Shown here one piece after another: positions 8,842 through 16,471 of a DNA stretch of 64,000 nucleotides. The notes beneath the pieces were generated by a model. The model worked only from the letters and a program-made list of their open reading frames with translations. It was not told the origin of the DNA and did no database searches. The translations under genes and the position numbers were made by a program. Each line of letters opens with the position of its first letter. Position 1 is the first letter of the stretch. Source of the stretch: JABWCQ01 sp964530625 (GTDB taxonomy: Bacteria; Electryoneota; RPQS01); NCBI GenBank assembly GCA_964530625.1, contig CAZHAK010000003.1, forward strand, positions 62,001 through 126,000, in the 5' to 3' direction.

Positions 8842-8858
8842 TTGAAAGAATCTTTCAA
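8842..8858 (+). promoter_or_regulatory. Candidate enhancer (UAS) for the NtrC-type regulator
   Basis: TTGAAAGA-A-TCTTTCAA is a perfect 8-bp-arm palindrome centred at 8850. A weaker dyad, TGAAA-ATAGC-TTTCA, lies at 8820-8834, about 23 bp (two helical turns) upstream with the same GAAA/TTTC logic. The palindrome ends 72 bp before the -24 element of the sigma-54 match, a plausible enhancer distance. It overlaps by two bases the terminator that follows the regulator gene. Confidence 0.5.
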
Positions 8859-8889
8859 AAGGACGCCAAATCGGAGTCCTTTTTTTTAT
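8857..8889 (+). terminator. Rho-independent terminator after the NtrC-type regulator gene
   Basis: AAAAGGAC (8857-8864) pairs with GTCCTTTT (8876-8883) around an 11-base loop and runs into an uninterrupted T tract to 8887. It lies 52 bp after the regulator's stop and separates that operon from the efflux operon, which therefore needs its own promoter. Confidence 0.85.
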
Positions 8890-8930
8890 TACCTTTGTAA
8901 AAAACAGTATGATAGCGCTTTTGTAAAGCC

Positions 8931-8946
8931 TGGTCCATGTCTTGCT
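8931..8946 (+). promoter_or_regulatory. Sigma-54 (-24/-12) promoter of the first efflux operon
   Basis: TGGTCCATGTCTTGCT matches the sigma-54 consensus TGGCACG-N4-TTGCT at TGG, the C at position 6 and TTGCT, with the exact GG-to-GC spacing. Transcription would begin near 8956-8957, only two or three bases before the ATG at 8959. The message would thus be nearly leaderless, and indeed no Shine-Dalgarno sequence precedes that ATG. Confidence 0.6.
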
Positions 8947-8958
8947 TTATGCTATGAC

Positions 8959-10218
8959 ATGAACGCAATTCTCTACACCCTCATTCTCTGCGCGGCAGCC
9001 GCCAGCACTAAGGCAGATACATTGCTGGACCGCTACATTGCCGAAGCCGTGCAGAATAACCCTTCCTATGCGTCTGCGCTCGAACGTGCCGCAGCTTACG
9101 ATGAACGAATTCCGCAAGCGAGCGCCTTGCCGGATCCCATGATCACTTTCAGTTTGTCCAACATTCCGGTTGACACGTGGAAGCTCAACCAAGATCTCAT
9201 GACACAAAAGGAGATTATGGTCAGCCAGAGCTTTCCGTTTCCGGGAATTCGATCTCTTAGGCGACAGCGTGCAGGTGACGAGCGGGGCGCACAAGCCGCG
9301 TTGTCTGACGATGCAAAGCTCGCTCTGATTCAGCAAGTCAGCGAGACGTATTATCGCTGGGCGGGACTGCGCGAAACCATCTCCATCACCCGACAGACTC
9401 AAATCGTCATGACTCAAATGGCAGATGTGGCGATTGCCGCCTATAAGATCGGGAAAGGGACGCAGCAGAATATCCTGCGAGCTCAAAATGAGGTGCTGAT
9501 GCTGGATGATCGGCTGCTGGAATTGACTCAGCTGGAGACCACACAGCGGAAGCGAATCCTGACTCTGCTAAATCGTGAACTTGATGACTCACTTGCCGCA
9601 CCCAAGTCGCTGCCAGCCGCGAAACCGGAGTCATCGTTAGACAGCTTGAACGCCGTGCTTGAAACGAATAGTCCGCGTCTGCGAGCGATCACATTTCGAC
9701 TTGAAGCCGCACAAAAAGAGCAGCGCATCGCAAGAAAGCAAAACTTTCCGATGTTTACATTGGGTGCAGGCTACATGCGAAGTGAAAGCACTCCGGCAGG
9801 AGGGCCGCGCAGTGGTTTCGTGACCCTACAGGCCGGGACGACTCTTCCAATATTTGGTCGAAGCAAGCAACGCCCTCTTGTTAGGCAGCGGCAAATCGAA
9901 ACCCGCCAAGTCGAACATGAGCGCGAGAGCTTGCTCACTCAACTGCGATTCAGAACCATGGACTTGCACGATCAGCGTGTTAGACTGACAAAACAAGAAG
10001 ATATCTATTTGTCTGCTATCATTCCACAATCCAGACAGGTGTTTGACGCGGCGCTGGCCGATTATCAGAACGGCAGAGGTGACTTTGACGCGCTGGTTTT
10101 GGCGCAACGGGATCTCCTGCGAAATCAACAGATGCTGATTGACCGCCGCGCAAATTTGTTGATTGTGGATTCACAACTTGATGAACTTGTCGGCGCACTG
10201 CCGAAAGGGGATAACTAA
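8959..10218 (+). CDS. TolC/CusC-type outer-membrane efflux channel
   Basis: A 419-residue outer-membrane efflux protein. The frame is open further upstream to 8842, but that region holds the terminator and sigma-54 site. I therefore start at ATG 8959, which gives a signal peptide (MNAILYTLILCAAAASTKA). The mature part has the OEP repeat pattern: NNPSYASALERAAAYDERIPQASALPDP near the N-terminus, coiled-coil helices of the periplasmic tunnel, and a second repeat around residues 230-400 (ETNSPRLRAITFRLEAAQKEQRIARKQNFP split across strands and helices). It should form the exit duct for the CusB/CusA-like proteins encoded directly downstream (1 bp gap). Confidence 0.9.
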   Translation: MNAILYTLILCAAAASTKADTLLDRYIAEAVQNNPSYASALERAAAYDERIPQASALPDPMITFSLSNIPVDTWKLNQDLMTQKEIMVSQSFPFPGIRSLRRQRAGDERGAQAALSDDAKLALIQQVSETYYRWAGLRETISITRQTQIVMTQMADVAIAAYKIGKGTQQNILRAQNEVLMLDDRLLELTQLETTQRKRILTLLNRELDDSLAAPKSLPAAKPESSLDSLNAVLETNSPRLRAITFRLEAAQKEQRIARKQNFPMFTLGAGYMRSESTPAGGPRSGFVTLQAGTTLPIFGRSKQRPLVRQRQIETRQVEHERESLLTQLRFRTMDLHDQRVRLTKQEDIYLSAIIPQSRQVFDAALADYQNGRGDFDALVLAQRDLLRNQQMLIDRRANLLIVDSQLDELVGALPKGDN

Positions 10219-10219
10219 C

Positions 10220-11833
10220 ATGAACTCAAAGCTACTTATCATTATCCTCGCCGTGCTGCTGGCGCTTAGTTTAGGATACAATTTTCTCGGCGGTACGTCG
10301 TCCGCGCCATCGCAGCCCTCGACGTCAAGCGGCGAAGATGAAAAACAGCTATGGACTTGCGGGATGCACCCGAACGTTATTCTTGATCATCCCGGAATCT
10401 GCCCGATTTGTGAAATGAATCTTGTTCCGCTCAAAACGGATAAGAACAAGAAGCCGGGCGAGATTTCAATTGATCCGGTTGTATCGCAGAACATCGGCGT
10501 GCGAACTGCGTCCGTTTCCCGGCAAAATATTGGCCGAACCATTCGTACCAACGGCAAAGTGATGGTTGACGAGTCCCGCACATATACGATTAATCCAAAA
10601 ATTTCAGGGTGGATCGAAAAGCTATACGTGGACAAAACTGGCCAGGAAGTGAAGCGAGGCGCGCCACTGTTTGAAATTTACAGTCCGGAGCTTGTGGCCG
10701 CGCAGGAAGAGTACTTGCTCGCACTTTCTTCTGTCAAGACTGCCGAAATGTCCGGCGTTGAATCCCTTGAGAATAGCTCGCAAAAGATGCTTGATGCTGC
10801 GCGAGACCGACTGCGCAATTGGGATTTCAGCACAAAGCAGATTTTACAACTTGAAGAGAGCGGCAAGGCTTCGAGAGTGACAACATATTATAGCCCGGGT
10901 GACGGGATTGTGATGTATAAAAATGCCGTGGAAGGTGATCGCGTGAATGCAGGATCTGACTTGATGCAGCTTGCAAATCTAAAAGCGATTTGGGTTGAAG
11001 CGGAAGTCTATGAATACGAACTGCCGTGGCTTGAGATCGGAAGCTCTGTGAAAATTCTTTCTCCTTATGATCCAACTGTCACAATCACTTCGCAGATTAG
11101 CTATATTTATCCGTATTTGAATTCGCAAAACCGCGCAGCAAAAGTTCGACTGCAAGTTGAAAACTCGTCACTCACTTTCAAGCCCGGAATGTTTGTTGAC
11201 CTGCATCTCGACGCGCGAACCATTGAGAACGCTGTGGTGCTTCCACGTGAAGCGGTCGTGCGCTCAGGGAAATACAATTTGGTGTTTCTGGCGAAAGGCG
11301 AAGGAAAATTCGAACCACGCAAGGTCGAGTTAGGTCTTGAAGGAGACGGTGGGATGTTTGAGATTCGCTCTGGCGTCGAGGCGGGTGAGACAGTCGTCAC
11401 GTCGGCGCAATTCCTGATTGACAGCGAACGACAACTGAAGGAAGCCCTGGAAAAATTGCTCGCGGATGGTGGAACTGAAGAAGATTTGCACAGATCTATG
11501 GGACATGATCATTCGTCAACGAGCAAAAGCGAGAAAAAGGGTGTGACGGAAAGGAGCGAGGCACCTGGTCCAACGATGGAGGCTGTCTTCACCAGCGACT
11601 CGCTTTATGCCTGCCCCAACCATGATCATGTGATAACCGCGGAGTCCAATACAATTTGCCCTCTGGACAAAGTGCCACTCGTGGCGATGACTTCAGAAGT
11701 CATAAGCACTTTGCGCGATTCTGAACCCTACGCCTGCGTGATGTGTCCGATTGTTCATCCCGGCTCCGAGAAAGACGAGCGTTGCGCGATCTGCAACATG
11801 AAGTTGAAGCCGATTCCACGCGAGACTAACTGA
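10220..11833 (+). CDS. cusB: CusB-type periplasmic adaptor with three heavy-metal-binding (HMBD-like) modules
   Basis: A 537-residue membrane-fusion protein starting at ATG 10220 with an N-terminal signal anchor (about residues 6-22). An HMBD module at about 45-75 reads WTCGMHPNV..PGICPICEMNLVPL. The adaptor core (about 85-420) has the lipoyl/barrel-sandwich pattern GWIEKLYVDKTGQEVKRG, a helical hairpin, and the beta-barrel segment WVEAEVYEYELPWL. After a His-containing linker, two further Cys-rich modules follow (YACPNHDHVI..CPLDKVPL and YACVMCPIVHPG..CAICNMKLKPI). It links the inner-membrane pump to the channel and can present Cu/Ag to the pump. C-terminal duplication of the module is unusual. 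Confidence 0.9.
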   Translation: MNSKLLIIILAVLLALSLGYNFLGGTSSAPSQPSTSSGEDEKQLWTCGMHPNVILDHPGICPICEMNLVPLKTDKNKKPGEISIDPVVSQNIGVRTASVSRQNIGRTIRTNGKVMVDESRTYTINPKISGWIEKLYVDKTGQEVKRGAPLFEIYSPELVAAQEEYLLALSSVKTAEMSGVESLENSSQKMLDAARDRLRNWDFSTKQILQLEESGKASRVTTYYSPGDGIVMYKNAVEGDRVNAGSDLMQLANLKAIWVEAEVYEYELPWLEIGSSVKILSPYDPTVTITSQISYIYPYLNSQNRAAKVRLQVENSSLTFKPGMFVDLHLDARTIENAVVLPREAVVRSGKYNLVFLAKGEGKFEPRKVELGLEGDGGMFEIRSGVEAGETVVTSAQFLIDSERQLKEALEKLLADGGTEEDLHRSMGHDHSSTSKSEKKGVTERSEAPGPTMEAVFTSDSLYACPNHDHVITAESNTICPLDKVPLVAMTSEVISTLRDSEPYACVMCPIVHPGSEKDERCAICNMKLKPIPRETN

Positions 11834-11843
11834 AGAATACCTC

Positions 11844-14800
11844 ATGCTTGAAAGAATTATTGACAGCTCTGTTCGGCATCGTTCCGTTGTCATCTTGATT
11901 TCGATCGCGGTCGTGGTGCTCGGCATTTACAGCATGTGGACCATCCCGGTGGACGCGATTCCTGATCTCTCTGACGTGCAAGTGATTGTGGTCGTGGATT
12001 ATCCTGGACAGGCTCCGCAGGTGGTTGAAGATCAAGTGGTGTACCCGCTCACAACGGCGCTGCTATCCGTTCCTTATGTCAAAGACGTGCGCGGATTTTC
12101 AGGGTTCAGTGTCGGTATGGTCTATCTGATCTTTGAAGACGGCACCGACATCTATTGGGCGCGCAGCAGAGTTCTCGAGTATCTAAACACTGCACAAAAA
12201 GATTTGCCTGAGGGAGTCATTCCTCGTCTTGGCCCGGACGCAACCGGTCTTGGTTGGGTTTATGAATGGACATTGCAATCAGATAATCACGATCTCGCCG
12301 AGCTGCGTTCACTTCAAGATTGGTACATTCGCCAGGAAGTTCAGTCCGTTTCGGGCATCTCGGAAGTCGCGTCGATTGGAGGATTCGTCAAGCAATATCA
12401 AGTGGTTGTTGATCCCGATGCCTTGGCATCGTTTGGGATCTCTATTACTGACGTTAAAATGGCGCTCAAAGAGTCAAATAATGACGTTGGTGGCCGCCTG
12501 ATTGAAATGGCAGAGACGGAGTTCTTTGTTCGTGGTCTCGGCTACATTAAAGGCAAGAACGACGAAGAGCGTATTCAGCAGATAGAGAATATTCCCTTGC
12601 GCGCTGATCCGTCGGGGAGTCCTGTTCGGCTGAAACAGGTTGCTCACGTGCGGGTTGGCCCTGAATTGCGGCGAGGCATCGTTGATTGGAACGGTGAAGG
12701 CGAAGTGGTCGGCGGAATCGCCATTATGCGCTATGGTGAAAATGCGTTAGCGACGATCAGCCGTGTCAAAGCGAAACTGAATTCGTTGAAAAAGGGATTG
12801 CCTGAAGGTGTTGAGATCGTCGAAGCGTATGACCGCTCCGCATTGATTCATCGAGCTATTGACACGTTGCGGGAGAAATTGACGGAAGAAATGATCGTCG
12901 TCGCGTTGGTTATTCTGATCTTTCTCTTGCACTTCCGCAGCTCGTTTGTCGCGATAATGGCATTGCCCGTTGGTGTGCTCGTGTCATTTATTGCGATGCG
13001 AGCGCTGGGCATAAACGCAAATATTATGTCGTTGGGAGGTATTGCGATTGCCATTGGAGTGATGGTGGATGCCTCCGTGGTGATGGTTGAGAACGCGCAT
13101 AAACATTTGGAGCGATCCGACGGAAGCAAGTCGCGTATTGATCTTATTGCCGAGGCAGCGAAGGAGGTTGGTCCAGCTCTATTCTTTAGCTTATTGATCA
13201 TCACAGTGAGTTTTCTCCCTATCTTCGCACTGCAATCACAGGAAGGAAGATTGTTCTCGCCGCTTGCCTATACAAAGACATTTGCGATGGCGGCGTCGGC
13301 CCTCATTTCTGTAACGATTATTCCGGCGTTGATGGTGATATTCATTCGCGGAAATATCAGATCTGAAGCAGCCAATCCGATCAGCAGATTCTTCATCGGG
13401 CTCTATCGGCCTGTCATTCGATTTACGCTGAAGCAACCCTTTGTTATCATCATGATCTCAGTATTTATTCTGGGAATCACGATTATTCCGTGGTCGCGCA
13501 TCGGCTCTGAGTTCATGCCGCCGCTGAACGAGGGTGACTTGCTCTATATGCCGACTACGCCACCGGGAATTTCACCGGTCAAGGCTCGGGAGTTGCTGCA
13601 GCAAACAGACAGGATTATCAAGAGTTTTCCGGAAGTCAAGCATGTCTTCGGTAAGAGCGGGCGAGCGGAAACAGCCACGGATCCCGCGCCACTCTCTATG
13701 TTTGAGACAACCATTATGCTTGAGCAAGACCATTCTAAGTGGCGGCCCGGTGTGACGATTGATTCGCTTATATTGGAGCTTGATGCAGCAGTGCAGATAC
13801 CCGGTCTTACAAACGCGTGGACGATGCCGATTCGCACTCGCGTTGACATGCTCTCCACTGGTATCAAGACTCCCGTCGGTATCAAAATAATGGGCGACAA
13901 TCTTGACACGCTCTCGAAAGTTGGTCAGGAGATTGAGGCCGTCATGCGCGGTGTGCCCGGCACTTCGTCTGTTTTTTCGGAACGACTGGTTGGTGGTAGA
14001 TACATTGATATTGAAATAGATCGCGAGGCGGCTGCGCGATATGGACTTCGAGTCGAACATATCAATGACGTGATTGCGTCCGCATTGGGCGGCATGAATG
14101 TGATGAACACTGTGGAAGGCAATGCACGCTATCCTGTAAACGTTCGCTATCCCGATGAACGCCGCAATGACATCGAAAGTTTGAAACGTATTCTTGTAAT
14201 GACTCCGCAAGGGTATCATGTGCCGCTTGGTCAGGTGACGACGATTAAGATTGCCGATGGTCCCCCGATGATCAAGACAGAGAATGCACGCAAGACGGCG
14301 TGGGTGTTCGTGGACGTACGAGACAGCGACATCGGCGGATATGTCAAGAAAGCGCAGCACATTGTCGGAGACCACATTACGCTGCCTGAAGGCTACAGCC
14401 TCGTATGGTCAGGTCAGTTTGAATATATGGAGCGTGTCCGTAAGAGCATGATGCTCATCATACCGCTCACGCTTCTGGTCATTTTCTTTCTTCTGTACAT
14501 TCATTTCAGACGAGTGGATCAATCGCTGCTCCTGCTTGTGCCGCTTCCGTTCGCATTGGTCGGCGGGATTTGGCTGATGTATCTTCTTGATTACAATCTC
14601 TCCGTAGCTGCCGCAGTCGGCATGATCGCGATGGCGGGAATCGCCGCCGAAACGGGAGTTGTGATGGAAGTCTACTTGCAGGAAGCCTACAATCGCTATG
14701 AACGAGAAGGACGGATGAAAACGCGCAGCGATCTGAAAGCCGCGATTATGGAAGGCGCTGTGGATCGTGTGCGTCCCAAGCTCATGACTGTTGCGACAAC

Positions 14801-14981
14801 ATTGATCGGTCTCCTTCCTATTATGTTCGGCAGTACAACCGGCTCTGAAATCATGAAGAGAATTGCGGCACCGATGGTTGGAGGGCTTGTCACTTCGACA
14901 CTTCACGTCCTGATTTTGATTCCGGCCATTTACTATTTCCTCCGCCGTCCGTCGGTTGCGCCGGACAGCAAACCCGATTAA
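11844..14981 (+). CDS. cusA: CusA-type heavy-metal efflux RND transporter (Cu/Ag class)
   Basis: A 1045-residue HME-RND pump of usual length, 10 bp after the adaptor gene. It has twelve predicted membrane helices and two large periplasmic loops. The TM4 signature AIGVMVDASVVMVENAHKHLE matches the HME4 (Cu+/Ag+) pattern more closely than the CzcA pattern. The N-terminus (SVRHRSVVILISIAVVVLGIYS, DAIPDLSDVQVIVV) is typical of CusA. It uses proton motive force to export metal from periplasm and cytoplasm through the CBA complex. Specificity for Cu/Ag is inferred from the TM4 motif and the HMBD modules of the partner adaptor. Confidence 0.93.
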   Translation: MLERIIDSSVRHRSVVILISIAVVVLGIYSMWTIPVDAIPDLSDVQVIVVVDYPGQAPQVVEDQVVYPLTTALLSVPYVKDVRGFSGFSVGMVYLIFEDGTDIYWARSRVLEYLNTAQKDLPEGVIPRLGPDATGLGWVYEWTLQSDNHDLAELRSLQDWYIRQEVQSVSGISEVASIGGFVKQYQVVVDPDALASFGISITDVKMALKESNNDVGGRLIEMAETEFFVRGLGYIKGKNDEERIQQIENIPLRADPSGSPVRLKQVAHVRVGPELRRGIVDWNGEGEVVGGIAIMRYGENALATISRVKAKLNSLKKGLPEGVEIVEAYDRSALIHRAIDTLREKLTEEMIVVALVILIFLLHFRSSFVAIMALPVGVLVSFIAMRALGINANIMSLGGIAIAIGVMVDASVVMVENAHKHLERSDGSKSRIDLIAEAAKEVGPALFFSLLIITVSFLPIFALQSQEGRLFSPLAYTKTFAMAASALISVTIIPALMVIFIRGNIRSEAANPISRFFIGLYRPVIRFTLKQPFVIIMISVFILGITIIPWSRIGSEFMPPLNEGDLLYMPTTPPGISPVKARELLQQTDRIIKSFPEVKHVFGKSGRAETATDPAPLSMFETTIMLEQDHSKWRPGVTIDSLILELDAAVQIPGLTNAWTMPIRTRVDMLSTGIKTPVGIKIMGDNLDTLSKVGQEIEAVMRGVPGTSSVFSERLVGGRYIDIEIDREAAARYGLRVEHINDVIASALGGMNVMNTVEGNARYPVNVRYPDERRNDIESLKRILVMTPQGYHVPLGQVTTIKIADGPPMIKTENARKTAWVFVDVRDSDIGGYVKKAQHIVGDHITLPEGYSLVWSGQFEYMERVRKSMMLIIPLTLLVIFFLLYIHFRRVDQSLLLLVPLPFALVGGIWLMYLLDYNLSVAAAVGMIAMAGIAAETGVVMEVYLQEAYNRYEREGRMKTRSDLKAAIMEGAVDRVRPKLMTVATTLIGLLPIMFGSTTGSEIMKRIAAPMVGGLVTSTLHVLILIPAIYYFLRRPSVAPDSKPD

Positions 14982-15027
14982 GTTCGAAACAGAATCCGTA
15001 ATAACAAATAATCTGAAGGAAACAACT

Positions 15028-15567
15028 ATGAAGCGAACACTTTTGTTGCTGGCCAATGCGCTATTGATCGTAGGATCTATAGCAATGGCAGACGAAACTA
15101 CAGCCATGTCTGACTCAATGATGATGAAAGGGGATTATCCTATCGATGTCTGTATCGTGAGTGGCGAGAAACTCGGAAGCATGGGCGATCCGATTGTACA
15201 TGACTATGAAGGACGCGAGGTTAAGTTCTGTTGCAAAAACTGTGTTGCGACATTTGAAAAAGAGCCAGCCAAGTATCTTGAAGCGCTCGACAAGGCCATT
15301 GTTAAAAAGCAAGGCGACAACTACCCGCTCTCAACTTGCGTGGTTAGCGGCGAAAAGTTTGGCGAGATGGGCAAAGCCGTTGAGATCGTGTATGACAACG
15401 AACTTGTGCGCCTTTGCTGCAACGGGTGCAAGAAAGACTTTGCCAAGGATCCGGACAAGTATATGAAGAAGATTCATGACGCTCGGCAAGAGCAGATGAT
15501 GAAGGGTGACAAGATGATAGAGAGCGAAGCGGGCTCGCAGGACGGCCATAGCGATCATCATCACTAA
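15028..15567 (+). CDS. Exported protein with two TRASH/YHS-like metal-binding repeats
   Basis: A 179-residue protein starting at ATG 15028, with AAGGAA upstream as ribosome site and a signal peptide (MKRTLLLLANALLIVGSIAMA). Two tandem copies of about 55 residues each read YPxxxCxVSGEKxGxMG....xEVKFCCKNC.xxFxKxPxKY. Each has one early Cys and a CC-x2-C cluster, as in TRASH/YHS domains that bind Cu, Fe or Zn. The tail is Met-, Asp- and His-rich and ends in HSDHHH. It follows cusA by 46 bp and probably acts as a periplasmic metal buffer or chaperone for the efflux system; this role is inferred. Confidence 0.75.
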   Translation: MKRTLLLLANALLIVGSIAMADETTAMSDSMMMKGDYPIDVCIVSGEKLGSMGDPIVHDYEGREVKFCCKNCVATFEKEPAKYLEALDKAIVKKQGDNYPLSTCVVSGEKFGEMGKAVEIVYDNELVRLCCNGCKKDFAKDPDKYMKKIHDARQEQMMKGDKMIESEAGSQDGHSDHHH

Positions 15568-15572
15568 GGCCC

Positions 15573-16028
15573 ATGTACGACATTCCCGTCACACACCCAC
15601 TGATTAATCATTTTCCTATTGCCTTTTTGCTCTTGGCAGGCGGGACGGTTCTTGTTTGGCTATTGACCGGGCGTCCGTTTTGGCGGCAGTCAACATTGTT
15701 GCTAACGGCGCTCGGTGCAGCCGCCACCGTTGCCGCAATCGTAACAGGAAATACAATGAAAGAGTTTTCGGGCGGACGCGCAATCGTTAAACAATTAGTT
15801 GAGCGCCACAAATTCCTTGCTTACGGAAGTTTAATTACAGCTTCCATCGCTCTACTTACACTACTCGGAGTCCGGTGGTGGGCGCATCGTTCACACAACA
15901 ATCAGTTCGTGGACAGCTTTAAAGTTAGACTTGTCGTTTCTGTGCTTCTGGTTATTGCAGCAATTCTTGTGGGACTTACCGGACATCTTGGCGGCACGAT
16001 GACATGGGGAGAGCTTAGTCTCAAGTAA
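15573..16028 (+). CDS. DUF2231-type integral membrane protein
   Basis: A 151-residue protein with four hydrophobic helices (about residues 14-31, 40-58, 82-101, 117-137). Its N-terminus (MYDIPVTHPLINHFPIAFLL) carries the HP..NHFPIA motif of DUF2231 proteins, with His residues placed as possible haem or metal ligands. ERHKF and GLTGHLGG supply further conserved His. It begins 6 bp after the metal-binding protein and sits among copper-handling genes. The molecular function of the family is not established. Confidence 0.72.
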   Translation: MYDIPVTHPLINHFPIAFLLLAGGTVLVWLLTGRPFWRQSTLLLTALGAAATVAAIVTGNTMKEFSGGRAIVKQLVERHKFLAYGSLITASIALLTLLGVRWWAHRSHNNQFVDSFKVRLVVSVLLVIAAILVGLTGHLGGTMTWGELSLK

Positions 16029-16076
16029 CTCTTGTCAGGCGCACACGAAAAACATATCCCAAGCGGGAGACAAATC

Positions 16077-16439
16077 ATGCGTAAAATACAATTCGCAATC
16101 CTTCTCGTTTTTATTCTCGTGTTAGGCGCGGCTTCTTCCTTATCGGCGACTCCGCGCTTTAGGAAGATAGCTATCCGTATACAGCTCACTAACGGCGCAC
16201 CATTAATCAACGCGGAAAATGTCGTAAATAGAAATCCTGACAAAGTGATTCATCCTACAATGCTCGGTCCTACTCGTTACTCCGTGTGGAACAGCACAAA
16301 GGATTCTGAATCTGCCTTGCCAATACTCGAAGCCTCCGCTTACAATCACTCCTCCATGCGTAGCAGCCACAACTCACTATTGGCTGCGGTCGGTATGGTC
16401 GCAGTCATGGCCGTAGTCATGGTCGTAGTGATGCGATAG
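16077..16439 (+). CDS. Small exported protein of unknown function with a repetitive hydrophobic tail
   Basis: ATG 16077 gives 120 residues with a signal peptide (MRKIQFAILLVFILVLGAASSLSA); the open frame extends upstream to 16032 without a better start. The middle (RKIAIRIQLTNGAPLINAENVV, NPDKVIHPTMLGPTRYSVW) matches nothing I know. The last 14 residues, VAVMAVVMVVVMR-like, come from a 12-bp tandem repeat (16395-16433) and would make a C-terminal membrane segment. In another frame the repeat encodes a GRSH-type repeat, so a frameshift at the end is possible. It sits 33 bp before the copper ATPase. Confidence 0.5.
   Translation: MRKIQFAILLVFILVLGAASSLSATPRFRKIAIRIQLTNGAPLINAENVVNRNPDKVIHPTMLGPTRYSVWNSTKDSESALPILEASAYNHSSMRSSHNSLLAAVGMVAVMAVVMVVVMR
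16395..16433 (+). repeat. 12-bp tandem repeat, about 3.25 units
   Basis: Units ATGGTCGCAGTC, ATGGCCGTAGTC and ATGGTCGTAGTG are followed by ATG. The array encodes the Met/Val/Ala tail of the small protein at 16077-16439 and ends six bases before its stop. Length variation here would keep the frame. Confidence 0.8.
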
Positions 16440-16471
16440 CCTCCACCTCATCAGATAACCCATTCACAACT

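Noticed and set aside
8842..8958. Upstream extension of the first TolC-type protein to 8842.
   Set aside because: The extension would translate a terminator and the sigma-54 element, and would bury the signal peptide that begins at ATG 8959.
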